64,000 nucleotides of DNA. Source: JBFWUW01 sp050247075 (GTDB taxonomy: Bacteria > Planctomycetota > Planctomycetia > Pirellulales > JBFWUW01). Positions 26,685-34,192 of the stretch are shown here, in pieces. The notes beneath the pieces are model-generated. The model did no database searches and had not been told where the DNA came from. It worked only from the letters and a program-made list of their open reading frames with translations. How positions within the stretch are numbered: position 1 is the first letter of the stretch; each line of letters starts with the position of its first letter. The translations under genes were made by a program, and so were the position numbers. Location: NCBI GenBank assembly GCA_050247075.1, contig JBFWUW010000033.1, positions 6,370 through 70,369 on the forward strand. Direction: 5' to 3'.

Positions 26685-27866
26685 CTACTCACTCCGTGGG
26701 GCCTTATCTAGAGCCGCCAACAACCGCTCTACCATTTCCGACGTATGACCGTAGGTCAGACTGATCCGCAGCAACGACTGGCCGAAAGAGACCGAAGGGG
26801 GGCGGATGGGCGGAACAAAAATGCCTTGCCTGCGGAGTTGCGCGGCTAGCGCCAGCGCGCGCTCCGCGTCGCCCACGATCAGCGGAATGACTTGGCTGAT
26901 ACTGCCACCGATCTTCCAGCCGCGAAGCAATAGCTGGCCGCGGAGTTCGGCGGCACGCGTCAACAACGTCCGCCGGCGTTGCGGTTCGGTTTCGATAATA
27001 TCGAGAGCGCACAAGGCCGCCGCGCTGCTGGCCGGTGGGGGCGCGGTCGAAAAAATGTAGGGACGCGCCCGGTTGACCATCCAGTCGATTAGAGCCTGGC
27101 TGCCGCAGACAAATCCGCCACTGCAGCCAACGGCCTTACTGAGCGTGCCGATGTGGATGTGGACCTGGTCGTGGATACCTGCTTCCTCGGCCAGCCCGCG
27201 GCCGCGCGGGCCAAAGACGCCGGTGGCGTGAGCTTCGTCCAGCAGCAACATGCAATTGTGCCGCGCGGCCAGCTCGGCCAGTTTAGCCAGCGGGGCGGCG
27301 TCGCCATCCATACTGAACAGGCTGTCGCTGACGACCAGCCGCCGCCGGTAACTGGTCTGCTTCGCGAGCAGTTCGGCCAGTTGCCGCATGTCGCCATGGG
27401 GGTAGACATGCACATCGGCCCGCGACAGGCGGCAGCCGTCAATCAGGCTGGCGTGGTTCAACTGGTCGGCAAAGATGGCGTCGCCCCGTTCGGCCAGCGC
27501 GGTGATGGCCGCCACATTGGCGGCAAAGCCGGTGGAAAATAACAGCGCCGCCTCGGTCCCCTCGAAGCGGGCCAGCCGTTTCTCCAGCCGCTGGTGGCTA
27601 GCGCCGTGCCCCAAAATCAATGGACTTGCGCCAGCGCCCCAGCCTTCTTCTTGGGCCGCCGCAGATACCGCCTCGGCCAGCCGCGGGTCGCCGGCCAGGC
27701 TGAGGTAATCGTTCGATCCAAAGTTGAGGAGTTGCTGGCCATCGAGCTGAATCAGCGGGCCTTGCCTCCCTTGCCGTGTAGCCAGCCGCCGCCGCAAGGA
27801 GGCCCCGTCGAGCCGTTCCAGTTCCGCGTCGATCCAATCCAACGGCGATGAAACCTGGCGTGCCAT
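26685..27866 (-). CDS. bioF: 8-amino-7-oxononanoate synthase (biotin synthesis)
   Basis: 393 aa, the usual length. A PLP-dependent alpha-oxoamine synthase: NFGSNDYLSLAGDPRL at the N-terminus, ATGVFGPRGRG with the DEAHATG motif, and GTLSKAVGCSGGF containing the PLP-binding lysine. It condenses pimeloyl-ACP/CoA with L-alanine in biotin synthesis. Close relatives (2-amino-3-ketobutyrate CoA ligase, 5-aminolevulinate synthase) share these motifs, so the exact product is inferred from overall similarity. No other bio genes are adjacent. The EVE-domain gene ends 13 bp upstream of its start on the same strand, so they are probably co-transcribed. Confidence 0.82.
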   Translation of the reverse strand: MARQVSSPLDWIDAELERLDGASLRRRLATRQGRQGPLIQLDGQQLLNFGSNDYLSLAGDPRLAEAVSAAAQEEGWGAGASPLILGHGASHQRLEKRLARFEGTEAALLFSTGFAANVAAITALAERGDAIFADQLNHASLIDGCRLSRADVHVYPHGDMRQLAELLAKQTSYRRRLVVSDSLFSMDGDAAPLAKLAELAARHNCMLLLDEAHATGVFGPRGRGLAEEAGIHDQVHIHIGTLSKAVGCSGGFVCGSQALIDWMVNRARPYIFSTAPPPASSAAALCALDIIETEPQRRRTLLTRAAELRGQLLLRGWKIGGSISQVIPLIVGDAERALALAAQLRRQGIFVPPIRPPSVSFGQSLLRISLTYGHTSEMVERLLAALDKAPRSE

Positions 27867-27879
27867 GCGTGATATTCCG

Positions 27880-28407
27880 TTACTTCTTGCGAGTTCGCGG
27901 CGGTTTAGTTGCCGCTTTCCTGGGTGAGGGCTTGCCGCTTGCCTGGGCCGCGGCCAATTGCATGACCGCCAGAAACTCGCCCTCCTTCACCGGCTGTACG
28001 GAAAGCCGAGAACCCTTGCGCAGCAGTTCCATGCCGGCCAGCGCTTTCACGCCGCGCAGTGAGGTTAGCGGCAGCGGCTCGGCGAAGACTTCGACAAGTT
28101 GAATATCGACCATCTGCCAGATCGGGTTGTCGGGCGAGGCTTTGGGGTCGTAATGATGGTCGGCGGGGTTCCAAGCGGTGGAATCGGGATAGGCCTCGCG
28201 GACGACGACGGCGGTCCCCACAATTGCCGGAGGGTCGGCGCTGGAATGGTAGAACAGCACCTTGTCTCCCTGGCGAAAGTCATCTCGCATGAAGTTGCGG
28301 GCCTGGTAATTGCGCACGCCATCCCAGCAAGTCGTCTGGCGGGGGCAAGCGGCCAGATCATGGATGGAAAAAGACTCAGGTTCGGTCTTCAAAAGCCAGT
28401 AACGCAT
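27880..28407 (-). CDS. EVE domain protein (Thy28-like)
   Basis: 175 aa from ATG 28407; the frame continues to 29754 antisense to the next gene, but that part has no conserved content. MRYWLLKTEPESFSIHDL, WDGVRNYQARNFMRDDF, GDKVLFYHS and WQMVDIQLVEVF are diagnostic of the EVE domain, a PUA-like fold that binds modified bases in DNA or RNA. The C-terminus is a basic tail (PRKAATKPPRTRKK). It precedes bioF by 13 bp. EVE proteins are often linked to modified-base recognition or defence; here the context gives no defence gene. Confidence 0.92.
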   Translation of the reverse strand: MRYWLLKTEPESFSIHDLAACPRQTTCWDGVRNYQARNFMRDDFRQGDKVLFYHSSADPPAIVGTAVVVREAYPDSTAWNPADHHYDPKASPDNPIWQMVDIQLVEVFAEPLPLTSLRGVKALAGMELLRKGSRLSVQPVKEGEFLAVMQLAAAQASGKPSPRKAATKPPRTRKK

Positions 28408-28767
28408 GCTCGTTTGGTACCTGCCTATTGTTCGCCCCAATGGTTTATAGCGGTTCGTTTGGATAATGATCCTTTGCGAACGCTTCAAATTGCATAGCTT
28501 TCGGCCTTCCCGTTGGTCGCCCTGGGCCCATTGGCCGTACGAAACGCAATAGATCAATGCCTTACGTCCGCGATTGTACCAACCGACCGCCGACGCGACA
28601 TGGCTGTACCAGCGATGCAAAACATTGCTTGCCCAAGCTTCTTGGCCTAGAGTAAGAGTCGCACGGGGAATTGCGCTAGCGATTCCACGCCCGCGGGGCA
28701 CGCCTGCCGCGCAGCCCGCGAGCAGTCTGTGCATCACCAGGCCCACCGACAAGACTTGCAGTACCCC
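28408..28767. other. Divergent 360-bp intergenic region
   Basis: Between the divergent EVE-domain and SMP-30 genes, so it must hold both promoters. A moderately AT-rich part lies at 28440-28500. I see no convincing promoter pair, no protein in any frame and no RNA element. Confidence 0.45.
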
Positions 28768-29688
28768 ATGATCCGCCGATTGTCTGTCATGCTTTCGTTT
28801 TTCGGTTGGTTTGCGCTGGCCACCGAGGCTTGCGCCGCGCCGCCGACCATGCCAGCCACGGTGGCCGATGGTGCCGAACTGACGGTGGTCTACACCGCCG
28901 AGAAGGTCTTTTTCGAAGGCCCCACCTGGGATCCTCAAGGCAAGAAGCTGTACTTTACGGCTTTCACCGCGGATAACTCGCAAATCCTTCGCCTGGACGG
29001 GCCAAACCAGGCGGCGGTTTGGATGGACAAGAGCCAAGGTGTGAACGGTACTTATCTCTCGCTCGACGGCCGGCTGCTGGGCGCCCAGGCTTTTGGCCAC
29101 CGGCTGGTGAGTTATGGCTTTGGCGAGGATGGACCCGGCACGCCCGAGACGTTGCTGTATGCACCCGGCCTCAACCAGCCCAACGATGTCTGCCAGGTGG
29201 CCAATGGCGATATTTACTTCAGCGACCCCGATTTTAACAAGCGGGAGCGGAGCGCCGTCTTTCGCTACAGCCCCGATGGACAAGTGGCCAAAATCATCAG
29301 CGATATGCCTTTGCCTAACGGCGTGATTGCCTCGAACGATGCCCAGACGCTGTACGTGGGGGACAGCCACGAGCGCAACTGGCGGGCCTATCCGATTTCC
29401 GACAAGGGCCAGGTAGGGCCGGGCCGATTGTTCTTTGACCCCGGCAACGAGGACCGCCGCGAGCCCGACGGCATGTCGATCGACGAGCAAGGCAACCTTT
29501 ACCTCACCGGCCGCGGCGGAGTTTGGGTAGCCGATCCCGATGGCAAGGCCCTGGGCCTGATTCCAATTGTGGAGTTTTGTGCCAACGTCACCTTTGGCGG
29601 CGACGATGGCAAGACATTGTACATGACCTGCCAGGACAAACTCTATTCGCTGTCTATGAAGGTTCGCGGCGGGCAGTTTAAGCCATAG
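28768..29688 (+). CDS. Secreted SMP-30/gluconolactonase-like protein
   Basis: 306 aa from ATG 28768 with a signal peptide (LSVMLSFFGWFALATEACA). The mature protein is a beta-propeller of the SMP-30/gluconolaconase/LRE type: FEGPTWDPQGKKLYFT with the metal-binding Glu, LNQPNDVCQVANGDIYFSDPDF, LPNGVIASNDAQTLYVGDS and PDGMSIDEQGNLYL. The conserved Glu, Asn and Asp that bind the divalent metal are all present. It probably hydrolyses a sugar lactone in the periplasm. It is followed 94 bp later by the YHS-tail protein on the same strand. Confidence 0.9.
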   Translation: MIRRLSVMLSFFGWFALATEACAAPPTMPATVADGAELTVVYTAEKVFFEGPTWDPQGKKLYFTAFTADNSQILRLDGPNQAAVWMDKSQGVNGTYLSLDGRLLGAQAFGHRLVSYGFGEDGPGTPETLLYAPGLNQPNDVCQVANGDIYFSDPDFNKRERSAVFRYSPDGQVAKIISDMPLPNGVIASNDAQTLYVGDSHERNWRAYPISDKGQVGPGRLFFDPGNEDRREPDGMSIDEQGNLYLTGRGGVWVADPDGKALGLIPIVEFCANVTFGGDDGKTLYMTCQDKLYSLSMKVRGGQFKP

Positions 29689-29781
29689 CCGTTTGGACTT
29701 GCTTCCCGGCCGATTTTTACCGACACTTCCGCCACGGTTTTGTGTTTCATGCAAAGACGGACTTCACCGAGGACATATTCC

Positions 29782-30507
29782 ATGCGACCTTGGAAACTTT
29801 GCGGCCTGTTATTGGTGGGCGCGGCACTGCTGGCCGTGGCCGACGACGAACCGCCCGCCACCATTAAGCAAGACAAAGCGGCCCTGGCGGCCTTGCAGTC
29901 GTACGTGGGCGAATGGAAAGGAGTCGGCCAGATCCGCCGCGGCAAACGCAGCGATGGCGACTGGGCCGAACAGGCCGAGTGGGCCTGGCAGTTCAAGGAT
30001 GGCCGCGCCGCGATTGTCTTTGAGGCTGACGAAAGCAAGTACTACCAGTCGGGCCGCATTCAGCCGGGAGACAAGACGGGCGAGTTTGTGTTGATCGGTA
30101 CGCTGGCCGACGGCACGAGCGAAGAACGGTTCACCGGCACCGCCAACGACGACGGCAAGGTAGTCTTTGTGGCCGATGAACCCGCCGAGGGCCGGCCCGC
30201 CCAGATCAGCCTGCGGCAAGTGGCCGACGGCGCGCGAATGCTGATGACCTACGAGAAGCGGCTGGGCAAAGAGACCTACTCGCGGCTGGCCGAAGTGGGT
30301 TACACACGCAAGGGAAGCGGCTTTGGCAAGGGGAACAACGGCCCAGAGTGCGTGGTGACGGGCGGCTACGGCACAATGACCGTGGAGTATGAAGGCAAGA
30401 CCTACTACGTCTGCTGCACCGGCTGCCGCGACCTGTTCAACGAAGACCCCGCCGGCGTGATCGCGGAATATCTGGAAAGAAAAAAACAGGAGCGGGAAGA
30501 GAGGTAG
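29782..30507 (+). CDS. Secreted protein with YHS/TRASH-like C-terminal metal site
   Basis: 241 aa from ATG 29782, with a signal peptide (WKLCGLLLVGAALLAVA). Residues 25-180 form an unrecognised beta-rich domain (QSYVGEWKGVGQIRRGKRSDGDWAEQ; RFTGTANDDGKVVFVAD) resembling lipocalin-like DUFs. The C-terminus has GPECVVTGGYGTMTVEYEG and YYVCCTGCRDLFNEDPAGVI, with C190 and C211/C212/C215. This matches the TRASH/YHS pattern (C-x~20-C-x2-3-C) that binds copper or other soft metals. A role in extracytoplasmic metal sensing or handling is inferred. Ends six bp before the converging S24/S26-like gene. Confidence 0.72.
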   Translation: MRPWKLCGLLLVGAALLAVADDEPPATIKQDKAALAALQSYVGEWKGVGQIRRGKRSDGDWAEQAEWAWQFKDGRAAIVFEADESKYYQSGRIQPGDKTGEFVLIGTLADGTSEERFTGTANDDGKVVFVADEPAEGRPAQISLRQVADGARMLMTYEKRLGKETYSRLAEVGYTRKGSGFGKGNNGPECVVTGGYGTMTVEYEGKTYYVCCTGCRDLFNEDPAGVIAEYLERKKQEREER

Positions 30508-30513
30508 GATGCA

Positions 30514-30819
30514 TCACGTTTCCACCTTGATGCACTTACCATAGATCGACTGGGCCGTGATCCAACCGTTGATCCGCCCGCGGTTGTTGCCTATCTGAAA
30601 CCGCGGGCCTTGCTTGGCCTTGATCAAGTGTATGTATTGCTTACCGTTTACCTTGCACAACACGATATCGCCCACTTGCAGCCGTTCGGGATCGGCGACC
30701 GGTTCGACGGTGCAGAGTTGCCCCGATTCGATCTTGCCGGTCATGGAATGGCCTCGCGGCCGAAATTGCACCGTTTGCCCCTGCAATAATTGAGCGATGT
30801 GATGCGTGGCCCATCCCAT
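30514..30819 (-). CDS. Minimal S24/S26-like protein
   Basis: 101 aa. QFRPRGHSMTGKIESGQLCTVEP then LQVGDIVLCKVNGKQYIHLIKAK matches the peptidase S24/S26 (LexA/signal peptidase) core: a serine in GHSM (S25), the GD-I-V strand, and a lysine at 67 or 69 that may be the catalytic base. No DNA-binding or membrane part is present, so it is a stand-alone core without the usual partner domains. It could be an active self-cleaving-type protease fragment or a degenerate fold. It converges with the preceding gene, six bases apart. Confidence 0.7.
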   Translation of the reverse strand: MGWATHHIAQLLQGQTVQFRPRGHSMTGKIESGQLCTVEPVADPERLQVGDIVLCKVNGKQYIHLIKAKQGPRFQIGNNRGRINGWITAQSIYGKCIKVET

Positions 30820-31093
30820 CTTGGTGCCTCGGTCGTTGTTCGTCTGCTGGCCAAGTCTTTGTCGTCGTGGCGATTAATCGTATCGCCACGCCTCGCCGCC
30901 GCAAAGGTTGGCGCAATTCGCGTTGGCGCGTCGTTTGCCTCGATGGCGTAAAGACATCCCACACAAGCCCCCCGCTCGAATATCCTCTTGCCTGGGCCGG
31001 TATGATCTATCCAGAGAACAAAGGCTGCCCTCCGTGGCGCGCGGAAGTGCGTTTTTTTCGGACGGGTTTGTAAATCGGAACGGAGTGCCTGGC

Positions 31094-32086
31094 ATGGCCA
31101 AGCTGCGCAGGGTGGAGGTAAATCGTCGGCAAGCGGTGGCTGGAATGCTGGCGTTGCTGCCGTGGGGCGCGGGACTGTCGCTGGCCGAGGGCAACGCCGG
31201 CCATATCCTGGAGAATGTTCCCTACTGCGACATGGATGGCGGCTTTTGCACGCCGACCGTATTGAAGATGAACTTTGAATTCCACGGGCTGAAAATTCCG
31301 GCGACCGTCCTGCAAAACCTAAGCTGGAATTACGGCTTTCATCTCAGCGACGACGGTAGGATTGCCTTCCCCACCACCGACCCGGTCGAGCAGATCGAAC
31401 ATGCCGCCGGTGTCATGGGCTACGAGGCCACGGTCCACGAACATGACAACATGGCGGCGGCCACCGCGCGGATCAAGAAACTTGTCGATGCCGGCCAGCC
31501 CGCCATCGTGCAGTGGATTCCGCATACGGTGCTGGCGGTAGGCTACCAGGGAAGCCGGGTGTTGATCCACGATCCCAAGGACGTGGGCAACCTCGACCAG
31601 GCCCGCACGTTTGGCCGCGGTGCCTATTATGCATCGCACCCCGACAATTGGACGCGGCCGCCGGCTTTGTGGCAAATTCGCGGCTACCTGGTGATCTCGC
31701 TGCGGCCCACCGCCGATTCGGCCCGCGATTCCGACTCGATCGACTGGGCACCCATTCTGCAGCGCAATGCCCAGCGCACGTTGGGCGGGCGCGAACGGGG
31801 CGCGAACTTTGGCGTGGCCGCCATACGGCAACTGGCTAAGCGGCCCCGCGGCGACCTGCCACTGACCGGCTACTTTGGTTGGACCGCCCGGAGAAACGCA
31901 GCCCTGTTCTTGAAATCACAAGCAGACGAACGTCTGCGCAAGGCTGGCCAGCAGTTCGCCCGCAGTGCCTCGTTGTTCCAGGGAATTTATGAAGGGGGCG
32001 TCGATGTCCGCGACAATCTCCAGCAAATCGCCGACGCGGAAGAAGCCGCCGCCGGCTTGATGCGGCAGGGAAAGATCGAGTCGTAG
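31094..32086 (+). CDS. Exported C39-like cysteine peptidase
   Basis: 330 aa from ATG 31094, preceded by GGAG; a longer frame to 30908 lacks any conserved part. An RR-containing signal (NRRQAVAGMLALLPWGAG) suggests Tat export. The peptidase part has a papain-like triad: C52 in GGFCTPTVL, H144 in WIPHTVLAVGY and D160 in LIHDPKD, as in C39-like/BtrH_N-type folds. The C-terminal 150 residues (SIDWAPILQRNAQRT, GYFGWTARRNAALFLKSQ) are helical and unrecognised. A role in processing a secreted peptide, or as a metal or glutamyl transfer enzyme, is possible. It stands alone, with no transporter or bacteriocin gene nearby. Confidence 0.7.
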   Translation: MAKLRRVEVNRRQAVAGMLALLPWGAGLSLAEGNAGHILENVPYCDMDGGFCTPTVLKMNFEFHGLKIPATVLQNLSWNYGFHLSDDGRIAFPTTDPVEQIEHAAGVMGYEATVHEHDNMAAATARIKKLVDAGQPAIVQWIPHTVLAVGYQGSRVLIHDPKDVGNLDQARTFGRGAYYASHPDNWTRPPALWQIRGYLVISLRPTADSARDSDSIDWAPILQRNAQRTLGGRERGANFGVAAIRQLAKRPRGDLPLTGYFGWTARRNAALFLKSQADERLRKAGQQFARSASLFQGIYEGGVDVRDNLQQIADAEEAAAGLMRQGKIES

Positions 32087-32539
32087 GCGGTTCGCCGACC
32101 CACGGGAACGGATCGTTCTACCGGACAATTGAAGATCATGAACTGCCTGTGGGTTGAATGCGAATCGCCAACTATACGAGGCTTGGTGAGAACCACGAAT
32201 CGAACGAATAAGGATCTAACGGTACCGGTTTTTCTAGTCGCCGCCCGCCCCTTTGCTCTATGCGAGTTTCCAATCGGGAGATTCATTCGTTAGATTCGTT
32301 TGATTCGTGGTTCTTCTAATGGCGGGGGCGGTGCGATCCTCGCCGGTGTCGTTCTTGAAGCACAATCCGGCCTGCGCATACGGCGTTCTTCGTGGTCGCG
32401 GCCTCCCGCATGGAACGCCGATTGCCGCCGTCAGAGACGGCTCCTACAGCCAGTTCCGGCTTTTGCCGCGCCTGGGAGAGGCTACAATGCGGCTGCCGTT
32501 TTCACCGGGGAACAATCGCCACACGAAACGCTGTAACAC
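32087..32539. other. 453-bp intergenic region with an inverted repeat
   Basis: Separates the C39-like gene from the small zinc-site gene. It contains an imperfect 20-bp inverted repeat (32190-32209 and 32294-32313) and, at 32419-32442, a copy of the dispersed GGAGACGGCTCCTAC-type motif. No ORF longer than about 30 residues with coding character is seen. The next gene's promoter probably lies at 32460-32539. Confidence 0.55.
32190..32313. repeat. Inverted repeat GAACCACGAATCGAACGAAT / ATTCGTTTGATTCGTGGTTC
   Basis: The two arms are 20 bp with one mismatch and enclose about 84 bp. The motif 'attcgtg(g)ttc' is typical of short dispersed repeats in this group of genomes (from memory). It may be a miniature mobile element. 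Confidence 0.65.
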
Positions 32540-32896
32540 ATGGCTAAGTGCGAGGAGGGCTACCTGTGCGATGTCTGCGGCGCGGATGTCGAGGAGATGA
32601 CGGACAGCGACCTCTATCTGCGGTTTGTGATTGGGATGATCGATCCGGAGACGCTGCATACCACCCGCGAACGCCACATTCGCTGCAACCCAGCGCTGGC
32701 CCAGTTTATCGTGGCGGACGACTTTGCGCCGATGGAAGCAGCCGGGCCGTTCGATAAACGGCTGCTCGACGCGGCGTTTGTCCGCGATCGCGAAGTGTTG
32801 GTCACCCGCGGGTGGCGCAGGCTGCACGAACTTGGCGGCGTGGAACGCATCACCGACTACCCGCTGCCCGAGGTAAAGGCGCGGTTGTCGCAATGA
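32540..32896 (+). CDS. Small conserved protein with an N-terminal CxxC
   Basis: 118 aa. Two cysteines in YLCDVCGADV form a possible zinc site, followed by acidic and mixed alpha/beta sequence (LYLRFVIGMIDPETLHTTRERHIRCNPALAQFIV). A third cysteine at RHIRCNP could complete a site. I do not recognise a named family; the length and pattern look like a conserved planctomycete hypothetical protein. It ends 21 bp before the converging cytochrome-like gene. Confidence 0.65.
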   Translation: MAKCEEGYLCDVCGADVEEMTDSDLYLRFVIGMIDPETLHTTRERHIRCNPALAQFIVADDFAPMEAAGPFDKRLLDAAFVRDREVLVTRGWRRLHELGGVERITDYPLPEVKARLSQ

Positions 32897-32917
32897 GGCC
32901 GTGACAGCCAGGGCTTT

Positions 32918-33895
32918 CTAGCGGAAATTGGTGTGGCAGTCGGCGCAGGCCTTGTTGATGGCGACGGAGCCCGCGGAAGCCTTGTCGTAGTCGCCTTGCT
33001 GGGCACCGGCCACCATGTCTTGGCAGCCTTGCTGCAAGGCCTTGATGAACTCCAGGTATTGGGCGTCATCGGCATAGTCGTAGCTGGGGTCGGTAATCAC
33101 TTGGGCCAGCGTCGCCAATATCTGCGCCTCTTGGATGATCTTTTCCTTGTTGGCGTTGAACTCGCCATTGCTGGAGGTCCAGGTTTTCAGATGCTTCTGG
33201 CCAAGTTCCTCCATCCGCTGCATCAGGGGCGGGCGCTCGGAAGCGGTCTTCCACTCGGCCTGGTCCCCCACCTCGGGCAAGGTCACGCTGCCGCCGCGGA
33301 TCAACTCGGCCATGTCTTTCTGGCGCTCGCGCGACTCATTGAACGAAGCGTCCGTGCCGACTTTGCAGTTGTTGGCGGCGCGGGCTACTCCTTCGCGCAT
33401 GCCGGCGGCTTTGTCCTTCCAACGCACGTCGCCGTCGTAGCGCGAGATCACGCCAAATAACACCGCCGTTTCGCAGTAGATGCGGCGGGCGTCCCGATGT
33501 TTCGACGACTTGAACGTTCCCGGCTCTTTGATGAGTTCACCCAGTTCCGCCGTATGAGACTTGATGGCGGCCTCCAACGTGTCCGACGAAATCAAACCCG
33601 ACCAGGCAAAACTGTCCCCGCCGCCACCGTCGGACGTTGCGCCTGGCGTGCCGCCCCCCGCGTTGACGACCGCGCGGGCCGCGCCAAAATCGGGCCGTTC
33701 GCCGCTCAGCGCAGCCGTGGCGTCGGGAAAGAAGGCATCAATGACTTCCCGCTTCCATTTTGGCGGGCTGACGGTGGCCCGGGTCTTGCTTCCCTTGCCT
33801 TTGCCATCGGCGGACCACAGATTTGGCGCCAGGGAAGCAGCCACCAAAGCCGCCAGAATCAATTGCGGAAGAAACCGTCTCATGGAAGACACCAT
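32918..33895 (-). CDS. Secreted cytochrome-like protein with terminal CxxCH
   Basis: 325 aa (start 33895, or M5 at 33883) with a signal peptide (PQLILAALVAASLAPNLWSA). The middle is mostly helical (about 100-290). The very C-terminus is ACADCHTNFR, a haem-binding C-x2-C-H, which is the position seen in class II cytochrome c' proteins where the haem motif is C-terminal. The N-terminal part has Gly-rich low complexity (GGGTPGATSDGGGGD). It probably carries one covalent haem in the periplasm. Order on the minus strand places it downstream of the S9 peptidase with a 297-bp gap, so it is likely a separate unit. Confidence 0.72.
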   Translation of the reverse strand: MVSSMRRFLPQLILAALVAASLAPNLWSADGKGKGSKTRATVSPPKWKREVIDAFFPDATAALSGERPDFGAARAVVNAGGGTPGATSDGGGGDSFAWSGLISSDTLEAAIKSHTAELGELIKEPGTFKSSKHRDARRIYCETAVLFGVISRYDGDVRWKDKAAGMREGVARAANNCKVGTDASFNESRERQKDMAELIRGGSVTLPEVGDQAEWKTASERPPLMQRMEELGQKHLKTWTSSNGEFNANKEKIIQEAQILATLAQVITDPSYDYADDAQYLEFIKALQQGCQDMVAGAQQGDYDKASAGSVAINKACADCHTNFR

Positions 33896-34192
33896 GCCAG
33901 GAGCCAGGAAAGCCTTAGAACGCGCTACGCTCGATTATCCGGCTTATGGCTTTCCAAGGCAAGTAAATATGACGGGGCGACTGCCGTGAAGTGAAGCCGG
34001 GCACTTTTGCATGCCGTCTCTTTGCGTCTTGGCGAATTTGCGTGAAACAGCCCCGCGCTCGCCCCGCCATTAGCGAACGTCGGTTCTTGCAGGGCCACAC
34101 CGGTCGGCGTTGGAGACGCCTCCTATAGCGGCCTTTGGCCTACGATATGCAACGCGTATTGTCACCATCGAAGGACGGCTCCTACAAGCTCT

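Noticed and set aside
28408..29754. N-terminal extension of the EVE-domain frame
   Set aside because: It runs antisense to the SMP-30 and YHS-tail genes and has no conserved content; the EVE protein starts at 28407.
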